Shown in pieces: positions 18,212-26,034 of a DNA stretch of 64,000 bases; position 1 is the stretch's first letter; each line of letters begins with the position of its first letter. The DNA is from Salinimicrobium sediminis (GTDB taxonomy: Bacteria; Bacteroidota; Bacteroidia; Flavobacteriales; Flavobacteriaceae), in NCBI RefSeq assembly GCF_900215295.1, contig NZ_OCMF01000001.1:310001-374000 (forward strand), in the 5' to 3' direction. A program made the position numbers and the translations under genes. The notes below the pieces were generated by a model. It worked only from the letters and a program-made list of their open reading frames with translations. It searched no databases and was not told where the DNA came from.

Positions 18212-19189
18212 TTACTTTTTACGTTCTATAACGTAATTAACCATTAAAATAAGTGAATCCTTATAAGGAGAATCAGGATATTGATCGAGCAGGGCGAGTG
18301 CCTCCTGCTGAAATTGCTTCATACGGGTAACGGCATAATCGAGACCCCCTTTTGCTTTTACAAAGTTGATGACCTCTCTCACCCGTTTACTGTCTTTATT
18401 ATGATTTTTCACGGAATTTATTACCCAGGCTTTTTCCTTATCAGAAACCTGGTTAAGGACATGTATTAGTGGCAGGGTCATTTTCTGCTCCTTAATATCT
18501 ATACCGGTGGGTTTGCCTATCCGCTCATTGCCATAATCGAACAGGTCATCCTTGATCTGGAAAGCCATTCCAATAAGTTCTCCAAAATTCCGCATTTTTT
18601 CGACCTCAGGAGAATCGGGCTTTACTGAAGCAGCCCCCAGGCTACAACATGCTGCAATCAAAGTAGCCGTTTTTTGCCTTATGATCTCGTAATAAATATC
18701 TTCAGTAATATCCAGACGGCGTGCTTTTTCTATCTGTAACAATTCGCCTTCGCTCATCTCTCTAACAGCGACAGAAATGATCTTGAGAAGATCAAAATCA
18801 TTATTGTCAATTGAAAGTAAAAGACCTTTGGAAAGCAAATAATCTCCTACCAGAACTGCGATCTTATTCTTCCAGAGCGCATTGATGGAAAAGAAGCCGC
18901 GACGACGGTTAGAATCATCTACAACATCATCATGAACGAGAGTGGCGGTATGGATCAATTCGATAACCGAAGCTCCCCTGTAAGTACGTTCATTCACCTT
19001 CCCATCAGATACCATTTTGGCGACAAGAAAAACGAACATGGGACGCATTTGCTTCCCCTTGCGGTTGACGATAAAGTGAGTGATACGATTTAGAAGAGCA
19101 ACCTTGGAAGACATGGACTGCGTGAACTTCTTTTCGAAAAGTTCCATCTCAGTCTCTACCGGAAGTTTAATTTTTGAAATCACCTTCAT
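18212..19189 (-). CDS. all-trans polyprenyl diphosphate synthase (octaprenyl/heptaprenyl type)
   Basis: A 325-residue cytoplasmic trans-isoprenyl diphosphate synthase that condenses isopentenyl diphosphate onto an allylic primer, most likely to make the menaquinone side chain. The first Asp-rich motif is HDDVVDD (Asp87, 88, 91, 92) followed by RRRG, and the second is FQIKDDLFDYG (Asp214, 215, 218). GKQMRP near residue 45 binds diphosphate. The residues before the first Asp motif control product length but the exact chain cannot be read safely. It lies 65 bp downstream of rlmN on the same strand and could be co-transcribed with it. Confidence 0.93.
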   Translation of the reverse strand: MKVISKIKLPVETEMELFEKKFTQSMSSKVALLNRITHFIVNRKGKQMRPMFVFLVAKMVSDGKVNERTYRGASVIELIHTATLVHDDVVDDSNRRRGFFSINALWKNKIAVLVGDYLLSKGLLLSIDNNDFDLLKIISVAVREMSEGELLQIEKARRLDITEDIYYEIIRQKTATLIAACCSLGAASVKPDSPEVEKMRNFGELIGMAFQIKDDLFDYGNERIGKPTGIDIKEQKMTLPLIHVLNQVSDKEKAWVINSVKNHNKDSKRVREVINFVKAKGGLDYAVTRMKQFQQEALALLDQYPDSPYKDSLILMVNYVIERKK

Positions 19190-19254
19190 AAGGGCAGCTA
19201 AGATAGTTAAAAGATTAAATTTTTAACCCTCTCATATTTTCCCTTTTTGGGAGC

Positions 19255-20310
19255 TTAAGCGCTAACTTCTGAAGATTTATTTGCCAGCTGACCGCAGGCT
19301 GCATCAATGTCTTTTCCACGGGAGCGACGCACTGTAACTGTAATGCCGCTTCTCTCCAGTTGATCAACATACATATTGGTAGTTTCTGAAGGTGCCTGCC
19401 TAAAGGTTTCATCGCCAATATCATTATATTCAATAAGGTTCACCTTACAGGGTACATACCTGCAGAACCTCACCAGAGCATCTACATCTTTCTTTGAATC
19501 ATTAATGCCTTTCCAAACCACATATTCGTAGGTAATACGGCTTTTGGTTTTGGCGTACCAATACTCCAGCGCCTCCCGCAGATCATTTAAAGGGAAGGTC
19601 GCATTAAATGGCATAATAGAAGTTCGCACCTCATCAATAGCCGAATGTAAAGAAACCGCCAGTTTAAATTTCACTTCCTCATCGGCCAGTCTTTTTATCA
19701 TTTTCGGCACCCCTGAAGTGGAAACGGTAATCCGCTTTGGCGACATGCCCAAACCTTCGGGAGAGGTGATCTTTTCTATTGCTTTTAAAACATTGTTGTA
19801 GTTCATTAGCGGCTCCCCCATTCCCATGAAGACGATATTCGAAAGCGGCTTGTCAAAATACAACCTGCTTTCATTATCAATGGCCACCACCTGATCGTAT
19901 ATTTCATCAGGATTAAGGTTTCGCATGCGCTTCAGTTTTGCGGTAGCACAGAATTTGCAATCCAGGCTACATCCAACCTGGGAAGAAACACAGGCTGTGG
20001 TACGCGATTTGGTAGGGATCAACACAGATTCTACGGTAAGATCATCATGCAGCTTAACTGCATTTTTAATGGTGCCGTCGCTACTTCGCTGCATCTGGTC
20101 CACCCGAATGTGGTTGATCACGAAATTTTCATTCAGCATTTGACGCGTTTCCTTCGAAATATTGGTCATATCTTCAAAGGAATGAGCACCTTTTCCCCAA
20201 AGCCATTCATACACCTGAGTTCCACGGAAGGATTTATCTCCCTGGGAAACAAAGAATTGCTGAAGTTGCTCTTTGGTTAATGCCCGTATGTCTTTCTTCT
20301 TTTCTTTCAC
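19255..20310 (-). CDS. rlmN: dual-specificity 23S rRNA/tRNA adenine-C2 methyltransferase RlmN
   Basis: A 351-residue radical-SAM enzyme that methylates C2 of A2503 in 23S rRNA and A37 in certain tRNAs. The CX3CX2C iron-sulphur motif is Cys114, Cys118 and Cys121 (GCSLDCKFCATAK). The catalytic, transiently methylated Cys is Cys339 (DIDAACGQL). FMGMGEPLMN (SAM-binding) and VSTSGVP are also present. Length is normal. Just upstream of the ATG is TACTTTTG (complement of 20315-20322), a full match to the Bacteroidota -7 box. It would place the transcript start almost at the start codon, so the mRNA may be nearly leaderless. Confidence 0.97.
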   Translation of the reverse strand: MKEKKKDIRALTKEQLQQFFVSQGDKSFRGTQVYEWLWGKGAHSFEDMTNISKETRQMLNENFVINHIRVDQMQRSSDGTIKNAVKLHDDLTVESVLIPTKSRTTACVSSQVGCSLDCKFCATAKLKRMRNLNPDEIYDQVVAIDNESRLYFDKPLSNIVFMGMGEPLMNYNNVLKAIEKITSPEGLGMSPKRITVSTSGVPKMIKRLADEEVKFKLAVSLHSAIDEVRTSIMPFNATFPLNDLREALEYWYAKTKSRITYEYVVWKGINDSKKDVDALVRFCRYVPCKVNLIEYNDIGDETFRQAPSETTNMYVDQLERSGITVTVRRSRGKDIDAACGQLANKSSEVSA

Positions 20311-20428
20311 GCTGCAAAAGTACGAAGTAATTGTGATTTTTAGTACTTGTATATAAGGCCATTTTTGAAAGTCAGAAGGTTAGCCAAATTTTTAAAGAAA
20401 GATTTCTTCAATATTTGTACTTTTATTT

Positions 20429-20614
20429 ATGACCTATTTTAAATTACTCTTTACTAAGAAAAACATTCTCACCTTTTTCAAAGCAGTAGTAAAGATTCTG
20501 AAGTATTGTATTATTGGTATATTCTATTTCTTAGTCACAATTCTTTTAGTCATTTTAACTAGTAAGCCTCCTAAACGAAGAAGATCTCCTAATGGAACAC
20601 GTATGTTTCGATAG
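20429..20614 (+). CDS. possible small single-span membrane protein
   Basis: A 61-residue ORF with a hydrophobic stretch (about residues 24-44, VKILKYCIIGIFYFLVTILL) and a basic tail (KPPKRRRSPNGTR), consistent with a tail-in membrane peptide. An AATATTTG sequence that resembles the -7 box lies just upstream, and no competing ORF occupies the gap. I do not recognise a family. Low length and the lack of comparative evidence mean it could be chance; AT-rich flavobacterial DNA often yields hydrophobic spurious ORFs. Confidence 0.4.
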   Translation: MTYFKLLFTKKNILTFFKAVVKILKYCIIGIFYFLVTILLVILTSKPPKRRRSPNGTRMFR

Positions 20615-20651
20615 AAAGGATTATCAATTTTTTCAAAGACTAATTAAAGAG

Positions 20652-20674
20652 GATGCTGAAACAAGTTCAGCATC
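20652..20674. repeat. 9-bp perfect inverted repeat (GATGCTGAA / TTCAGCATC)
   Basis: GATGCTGAA and TTCAGCATC are perfect complements around ACAAG. I associate this stem (TGCTGAAACAAGTTCAGCA) with a dispersed palindrome common in Flavobacteriaceae intergenic DNA, though I could not check this. It has no flanking T tract and is probably a repeat element rather than a terminator. Confidence 0.6.
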
Positions 20675-20688
20675 ACGTGAAAAAGAAA

Positions 20689-20719
20689 AACCTCACAGAT
20701 CTTTGAGACCTGTGAGGTT
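20689..20719. terminator. 10-bp perfect hairpin downstream of queA
   Basis: AACCTCACAG and CTGTGAGGTT pair perfectly around an 11-nt loop. It lies 40 bp beyond the queA stop on the queA strand and could end that transcript, although the U-run is short. Its sequence is similar in style to the ACCTGCAAGGTTTT palindromes at 33436-33565, so it may instead be a member of a dispersed palindrome family. Confidence 0.5.
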
Positions 20720-20758
20720 TGTTATAAAACTGCCTACTGCAAACTGCGCACTGCCTGC

Positions 20759-21808
20759 TTAAAGTATCAACATCGCGTCTCCGTAGGTATAGAATTTATA
20801 TTTTTCCTTCACTGCTTCCGCATATGCTTTTTTCATGAAGTCATGACCTGCGAATGCAGAAACCATCATCAACAAAGTGGATTTTGGCGTGTGGAAATTG
20901 GTGATCATACAGTTTGCTATACTAAAATCATATGGAGGAAAAATGAACTTATTGGTCCATCCACTGAATTCATTAAGCGTCCTGTTCGAAGAAACCGAAC
21001 TTTCCAAAGAACGCATCACGGTTGTACCTACTGCACAAACTTTACGTTTTTCAGAAATTGCCTTGTTAATGGTATCCACAGCTTTTTTCTCGATAAAGGC
21101 TTCTTCGCTATCCATTTTATGCTTGGAAAGATCTTCTACCTCAACGGGGCTAAAGGTTCCAAGACCAACATGCAAGGTAACCTCGGCAAAATCAATTCCT
21201 TTGATCTCAAGTCTTTTTAAAAGGTGCTTTGAAAAGTGAAGTCCGGCAGTTGGCGCTGCAACAGCCCCTTCAGATTTTGCATAGATCGTTTGGTAACGCT
21301 CCTTATCTTCGGGCTGCACTTCTCTTTTGATGTATTTTGGCAGCGGAGTTTCCCCTAGTTCAGTAAGTTTATCACGAAATTCCTCGTAAGAACCGTCGTA
21401 AAGGAAACGTAAAGTTCTTCCGCGGGAAGTAGTGTTGTCAATGACTTCAGCAACAAGGCTTTCATCCTCTCCAAAATAGAGTTTGTTCCCTATCCTTATT
21501 TTTCTGGCAGGATCTACCAGCACATCCCATAAACGGGTTTCAGCATTTAATTCCCTCAACAAAAACACTTCGATACGGGCACCGGTCTTCTCCTTATTTC
21601 CAAACAAACGTGCAGGAAAAACCTTGGTATTGTTCAATACCATTACGTCATTTGGTTCAAAATAATCGATAAGATCCTTGAATTGTTTGTGCTCAATAGT
21701 TTGATCTTTGCGGTTTAAAACCATTAGGCGTGCTTCATCCCTGTTTTCTGAAGGATATTCGGCTAAAAGTTCCGGCGGCAGATCAAAATTGAAGTGCGAT
21801 AATTTCAT
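20759..21808 (-). CDS. queA: S-adenosylmethionine:tRNA ribosyltransferase-isomerase QueA
   Basis: A QueA of about 349 residues that transfers the ribosyl moiety of SAM to preQ1-modified tRNA, giving epoxyqueuosine. Family blocks are [19 protein letters not shown] at the N-terminus, [29 protein letters not shown] and [11 protein letters not shown], with FIFPPY and [19 protein letters not shown] near the C-terminus. I start at the ATG of MKLSHF (21808), as usual for the family, two codons inside a longer frame. A strong promoter lies 30-60 bp upstream. The gene is monocistronic by position. Confidence 0.96.
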   Translation of the reverse strand: MKLSHFNFDLPPELLAEYPSENRDEARLMVLNRKDQTIEHKQFKDLIDYFEPNDVMVLNNTKVFPARLFGNKEKTGARIEVFLLRELNAETRLWDVLVDPARKIRIGNKLYFGEDESLVAEVIDNTTSRGRTLRFLYDGSYEEFRDKLTELGETPLPKYIKREVQPEDKERYQTIYAKSEGAVAAPTAGLHFSKHLLKRLEIKGIDFAEVTLHVGLGTFSPVEVEDLSKHKMDSEEAFIEKKAVDTINKAISEKRKVCAVGTTVMRSLESSVSSNRTLNEFSGWTNKFIFPPYDFSIANCMITNFHTPKSTLLMMVSAFAGHDFMKKAYAEAVKEKYKFYTYGDAMLIL

Positions 21809-21837
21809 TCCCATATAAGATAGATTTTTTGAAGTTG

Positions 21838-21869
21838 CAAATATACGACCTCGGGATAGGCGTTGTCAA
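21838..21869 (-). promoter_or_regulatory. queA promoter (TTG-N21-TATATTTG)
   Basis: On the minus strand a TTG (complement of 21867-21869) is followed after exactly 21 nt by TATATTTG (complement of 21838-21845). This is a full match to the Bacteroidota primary-sigma consensus TTTG/TAnnTTTG. It predicts a short 5' UTR of about 20-25 nt before queA. Confidence 0.7.
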
Positions 21870-21938
21870 GTAAATGCGGGTTTATTTAAGAAATCTGTTA
21901 ATTGACGCGGCCACACACCCGGTTCTTTTGAAAAATAC

Positions 21939-23171
21939 TTAACCTTTATCCCAATCTTCTACGGAAAATTTTAGTTGCTGCAGGTTTTCCCAGTACTCAG
22001 GAAAAGATTTGCTCACCACTTCTGCATCTTTGATCACAATAGGAGTTATTAGAGCAAGGGGAGCAAATGCCAGGGCCATACGGTGGTCATTATAGGTATT
22101 GATCGCAACATCGGTCTTTATTTCTTCGGAAGCTGAAAGCCACAGCGAATCGGCTGAAATTCCAACTTCTCCCCCTAACTTTTCCAATTCAGTTTTTAAA
22201 GCCTGAAGCCTGTCTGTTTCCTTGATCCTTAAAGTATGCAGGCCGGTCATTTTAAGTCCCACTCCCAGGCCGAAGCAGGTGACAGCAATTGTCTGGGCAA
22301 GATCAGGGCTGTTCGCCAGATCAAGTTCGAGTTTTTCCGGAAGCTGAGCAGGAATCTTCTCCAGCTTTATCTCCCCTTTCAAAAAAGTAGTTTCTACACC
22401 TAATTTTTGGTAGATATCCGCTACGATCCTGTCACCCTGCAGGCTTTCTTCTCTATACGAAGTTAGTCTCAGCTCTGCCGACTCACTTAAGGCGGCAATG
22501 CTGTAGAAGTAAGACGCAGAACTCCAATCGGATTCTACGGTGATCTCAGTTTCAGGCACAGAGAATTGTTGAGAAACTGAAATGATATTGTTTTCAAATT
22601 TCCCGGAGATCCCACACTGCATTAGGAGTTCCAGGGTCATCAGAATATAAGGTACAGAAGTCACCTTTCCCTGTAGATGGATTTCAAGACCTTTAGGTAA
22701 GGAAGGAGCAATCAGCATCAAAGCCGATATATACTGGCTGCTGATGTTCGCCTGCACCTTCACCTCTTTTTTCAGCAGCTTACGTCCTCTTATACGTAAC
22801 GGCGGATAACCTTCCTCTTTTTCATAATGAACATCAGCACCCAAATTCCGCAAGGCATCGACAAGAATCCCAATTGGCCGTTCCTGCATCCTGTGGCTTC
22901 CGGTTAGCACCACTTCCCTTCCTTCTCTTGCTGCAAAACAGGCGGTAAGAAAGCGCATGGCAGTACCGGCGTGATGGATATCCACCAAATCTTCAGAAGA
23001 AGCCAGTGCTTTTTGTAAAACCCGGGTGTCATCGCTGTTCGAGAGATTTTTCACCTCTATCCGGGGAAACTGTGCCTGCAGAATAAGCAATCGGTTTGAT
23101 TCACTTTTTGAGCCGGTAACTGCTATAGTTCCGAAGAGATCTTTGGAATGAGTGGAGAGCCGCAGATCCAT
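21939..23171 (-). CDS. aroA: 3-phosphoshikimate 1-carboxyvinyltransferase (EPSP synthase)
   Basis: A 410-residue EPSP synthase (shikimate pathway step six, shikimate-3-phosphate plus PEP). Diagnostic segments are TGSKSESNRLLILQA (phosphate binding), HHAGTAMRFLTACFA, LTGSHRMQERPIG (PEP loop), SSQYISALMLIAPSL and the C-terminal ETDRLQALKTEL with YNDHRMALAFAPLAL. It is slightly shorter than the roughly 427-residue enterobacterial enzyme, as is common in Bacteroidota. Its ATG shares one base with the stop codon of the upstream small membrane-protein gene (TAATG), which indicates translational coupling. Confidence 0.95.
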   Translation of the reverse strand: MDLRLSTHSKDLFGTIAVTGSKSESNRLLILQAQFPRIEVKNLSNSDDTRVLQKALASSEDLVDIHHAGTAMRFLTACFAAREGREVVLTGSHRMQERPIGILVDALRNLGADVHYEKEEGYPPLRIRGRKLLKKEVKVQANISSQYISALMLIAPSLPKGLEIHLQGKVTSVPYILMTLELLMQCGISGKFENNIISVSQQFSVPETEITVESDWSSASYFYSIAALSESAELRLTSYREESLQGDRIVADIYQKLGVETTFLKGEIKLEKIPAQLPEKLELDLANSPDLAQTIAVTCFGLGVGLKMTGLHTLRIKETDRLQALKTELEKLGGEVGISADSLWLSASEEIKTDVAINTYNDHRMALAFAPLALITPIVIKDAEVVSKSFPEYWENLQQLKFSVEDWDKG

Positions 23172-23431
23172 TATTGTGGCCTGAAATTCCTTCGCCTGCT
23201 GGTCATATACATTGCATAAACCAGGCTAATCACGAGTTTAATTAGAAAATATTCAACCCATTTTCCATCAGAAAATTCATCCTGATAGATCGCGGCAAAA
23301 TCTCCTGAAACAATCTGTCTAAAATGAGAAATGATCAAAGAAAGTCCGACGAAAATGACGAAGAAAATAGTTCCCAACTGCAAAACTTTGATCCAATATT
23401 CGGGGTTTTTAATGTCTTCTAAAATGCGCAT
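23171..23431 (-). CDS. small two-span membrane protein between mazG-like gene and aroA
   Basis: An 86-residue protein with two predicted transmembrane helices (about 16-36, VLQLGTIFFVIFVGLSLII, and 62-78, FLIKLVISLVYAMYM) and a basic C-terminus (TSRRRNFRPQ). Function is not recognised. It overlaps aroA by one base and begins 1 bp after the mazG-like stop, so it is part of that operon. This placement, with clean coupling at both ends, makes it a real gene despite its size. Confidence 0.75.
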   Translation of the reverse strand: MRILEDIKNPEYWIKVLQLGTIFFVIFVGLSLIISHFRQIVSGDFAAIYQDEFSDGKWVEYFLIKLVISLVYAMYMTSRRRNFRPQ

Positions 23432-23432
23432 G

Positions 23433-23759
23433 CTATTGAAGTTTTTCGTTATTCTTGTGCCTATACTTATCGCGCTGAGTCTTTAGATTAAGCTTTTTAT
23501 CAAAAGCCTCCTGGAGGTTAATACCCGTTTGGTTAGCGAGACACAGCACCACAAAAACCACATCTGCCAGTTCCTCCCCGAGGTCTTTTTCCTTATCGCT
23601 CTCTTTTTCGCTCTGCTCCCCATAACGGCGGGCAATGATACGGGCTACTTCCCCTACCTCCTCGGTAAGCTGAGCCATATTTGTTAGCTCATTGAAGTAA
23701 CGAACGCCGTGTTCTTTGATCCATTCATCTACGGATTTTTGTGCATGCTGCAGATCCAT
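23433..23759 (-). CDS. MazG-like nucleotide pyrophosphohydrolase
   Basis: A 108-residue single-domain all-alpha NTP pyrophosphohydrolase (MazG/RS21-C6 type). It has the metal-binding pattern EEVGEVARI followed by DLGEELADVVFVVLCLA, i.e. the EExxE...ExxD set. It likely hydrolyses non-canonical (d)NTPs to monophosphates. It is followed 1 bp later by the small membrane-protein gene and then aroA. Substrate cannot be predicted. The family usually has about 100-115 residues. Confidence 0.85.
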   Translation of the reverse strand: MDLQHAQKSVDEWIKEHGVRYFNELTNMAQLTEEVGEVARIIARRYGEQSEKESDKEKDLGEELADVVFVVLCLANQTGINLQEAFDKKLNLKTQRDKYRHKNNEKLQ

Positions 23760-23781
23760 ACTTTATATTTTAAGAGGATAA

Positions 23782-23976
23782 TTACTTTAGATCGTTTCCG
23801 TCACATACAGACATCGATCCTGTTTCTGTGTACTTCGCAAATTTAGAAGTTCCAGTGCCATTGTTCAAATCATAGGCAAGGTTTCGGGAAGAAAATTTTC
23901 TCCATGACCTTCCGGGGTCCCAAGACCAACCTTTTTCCTTTTCTGAATAAGGACAATAAGAGATAACCTGGACCAC
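23782..23976 (-). pseudogene. orphan Cys/Trp-rich ORF between DUF3857 and mazG-like genes (possible remnant)
   Basis: A 64-codon frame (GTG start at 23976) reading MVQVISYCPYSEKEKGWSWD... and ending SVCDGNDLK. The open frame extends upstream to a stop with no ATG. Composition (Trp, Tyr, Cys, Gly, Asn) looks like a secreted-protein segment rather than random sequence. It may be the C-terminal remnant of a decayed secreted protein or a small protein with a non-ATG start. No family recognised. Confidence 0.3.
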
Positions 23977-24022
23977 TGGACCAGGTAATTCAGCTTTAAT
24001 TTTTAACAGGGCAGGCTTTTAT

Positions 24023-26032
24023 TTAAACCTTGGTTAAAACAATAGGTTCTGTTTCCTTTTCTACAATATAACTGAAGAATTTCTTCAGGTTGGTGTAATC
24101 CTGCGGATTATAAATTATAGTCTTTAAATCAAATACAGATTCAATCCTTAAAAAATTCCCGTTTTGCACCATAGTGATACGGTAATTACACGCGCCATTA
24201 TTGAAAGTCGTTATGGAAGGTTCAGGTAAAGTCTCGACCGCAAAGCCTTCGGGCAGAAGAATATTTACCACTTTTACCTGCTTTGATGGATAATCAAAGA
24301 AAATGGGATAAATCCTGTCGTCTGCTTTAAAAGGGTTTTCATCCATGGCCGTAAACAACAGGGGTTTCAAAAGTATTTTGTCCCCAATTAATTCGGCAGC
24401 ATCAGAAAGCTCGAATTCATAAACCTCCTTCAGCTTTTCCCCGAGCTCTTTCTCATTCTCTTTCTCCAGATTTTCAATTTTAATATTCCCTTTGTTTTTC
24501 TCCAGAATCTGAACATAATCATCTGAATTTAGATCCAGGTAACTATCCCTGTATTCTTTGGCAAACAAGCCGGAAAAGAGACTGATATTTTTACCCTTTA
24601 GAGTGCCATCGGCCATAACAGTGATATTCAGGTTCAACTGCTCTTCGGATTGAGAAGCAGGCATAAGGCTTACCCAGCCTGATGTTCCATCCTCCCTTAG
24701 AACTCTTCCCTGCCAGTTCCGCGCTCTTTTAGGAAGCTCACCAAAATTAGCATACATGTCTGAAGCATCCAGGAGGAAACTTCCTCCCGGCAGCTCGACG
24801 AGCGAAACAACATAATTGAATCCTTCACGGGTAGGATATATGGGAATTCCATTGTCCTGAGTACTCAGTAAAACAGGATCTGCTTTTAAGCCCGCGTATT
24901 TTAAAATAGCAGTGAGCAGGAGGTTTATATCCCCAATATTTCCAGCCCCATCTTTGTATGCAGATTTAGTACCATTTTCGGGGATGAAGCCGACGTAACC
25001 ATTCCACTTCAACCTTTCCTTTACAAAAGAATAGATCAACAGAGCTTTTGAATAATTGTCTTGTCCTCCCGCAAGAAGTTTATCAATTTCATCTTTAAAA
25101 AACCCGTCCCTGTTCAATTCTTTACTAAAAGTATCATCATAAATGCTTTTAGCTACACCCTCCCAGGTTTGGGAAAAGTTTTCGATACTGGATCGGGGAA
25201 ACTTCGTGTACTGCAACTCCCACTTTAAAACCGCGGCATAATTTTGAAGATAATCCACATGCGGTTCGGTTTTGAGGGAAGGGATATCATCTGCATTTAT
25301 CTCATACAGGTTTTGCATGTATTCCACGTTGGCCGTCTTTGAAGAATATGTGACAACCTTTTGCCCGGAACGCTCATTATAGGTTCTGCTATAGCGGAAA
25401 GGTTCTCTGCCTTCTTTGATTTGAAAAAGGACTGCAGCCTTGGGATTAAAGTGTTTCTTGTAACCTAGAAACTCCGGCACCTTTACGCTAACCTCCAGTT
25501 TATTGATTGGTATGGTGTATTGTAAGGTTATATCATCTATACTGGTAAGGAAAGGGGACCGTATACTGTACTCATATTCAATTACGCTTCCTTCTGTAAC
25601 CGCCGGCATGGCAAATTTAGTTTTGAGACGATACTTATTGATCTCCTCTTCAAAAATATTCTCTTTACGCAGTTTTTCCTCCTCCAACTTTCCTTCGATG
25701 AGATTATAGGTGTAAGCTTTTAAACCGGAAATCTTTTCCTTATCCCCCGAATTCTGGTAATAGACAATTTCCTGATTTGCCCATTCAAAACCGTCTTTGT
25801 TGTATATCTTGATTCGTTCATGTACATCTGTAACTAATGTAAACCCAGAGTTTCCGTTATATTCATAATAGGTACTAACTTTTCTGTACAAAACGGCAGC
25901 ACCGGCTTCTTCGTCCTTTGGATGAACCTTTTCCATCACCTCTTCTTTTGAGACGTGGCCAAATTTGAAGTCCTGGGCATGCGACTGCAAACTGCATAGC
26001 AGTATACAGAAGCTGAAGATTAAAAATTTCAT
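24023..26032 (-). CDS. DUF3857 / transglutaminase-like secreted protein, catalytic Cys missing
   Basis: A 669-residue exported protein (signal peptide about 1-20, LQSHAQ). The N-terminal DUF3857 domain (about 45-260) is followed by a transglutaminase-core-like domain (about 285-470) and a C-terminal beta domain. In active members the core carries GDCKG; here the aligned segment is GNIGDINLL, putting Ile366 where the nucleophilic Cys should be, so it is probably non-catalytic. It sits 2 bp after a second DUF3857 gene that keeps the Cys. A partnership of an active and an inactive copy is plausible but unproven. Cellular role unknown. Confidence 0.8.
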   Translation of the reverse strand: MKFLIFSFCILLCSLQSHAQDFKFGHVSKEEVMEKVHPKDEEAGAAVLYRKVSTYYEYNGNSGFTLVTDVHERIKIYNKDGFEWANQEIVYYQNSGDKEKISGLKAYTYNLIEGKLEEEKLRKENIFEEEINKYRLKTKFAMPAVTEGSVIEYEYSIRSPFLTSIDDITLQYTIPINKLEVSVKVPEFLGYKKHFNPKAAVLFQIKEGREPFRYSRTYNERSGQKVVTYSSKTANVEYMQNLYEINADDIPSLKTEPHVDYLQNYAAVLKWELQYTKFPRSSIENFSQTWEGVAKSIYDDTFSKELNRDGFFKDEIDKLLAGGQDNYSKALLIYSFVKERLKWNGYVGFIPENGTKSAYKDGAGNIGDINLLLTAILKYAGLKADPVLLSTQDNGIPIYPTREGFNYVVSLVELPGGSFLLDASDMYANFGELPKRARNWQGRVLREDGTSGWVSLMPASQSEEQLNLNITVMADGTLKGKNISLFSGLFAKEYRDSYLDLNSDDYVQILEKNKGNIKIENLEKENEKELGEKLKEVYEFELSDAAELIGDKILLKPLLFTAMDENPFKADDRIYPIFFDYPSKQVKVVNILLPEGFAVETLPEPSITTFNNGACNYRITMVQNGNFLRIESVFDLKTIIYNPQDYTNLKKFFSYIVEKETEPIVLTKV

Positions 26033-26034
26033 GA

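Larger units (their letters stand above)
20311..20758. other. 448-bp gap between rlmN and queA
   Basis: It holds the rlmN -7 box, one possible small membrane-protein ORF (20429-20614, +), two perfect inverted repeats (20652-20674 and 20689-20719) and four tandem ACTGCNN heptamers (20729-20756) that end 2 bp before the queA stop codon. No RNA gene was recognised. Confidence 0.6.
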
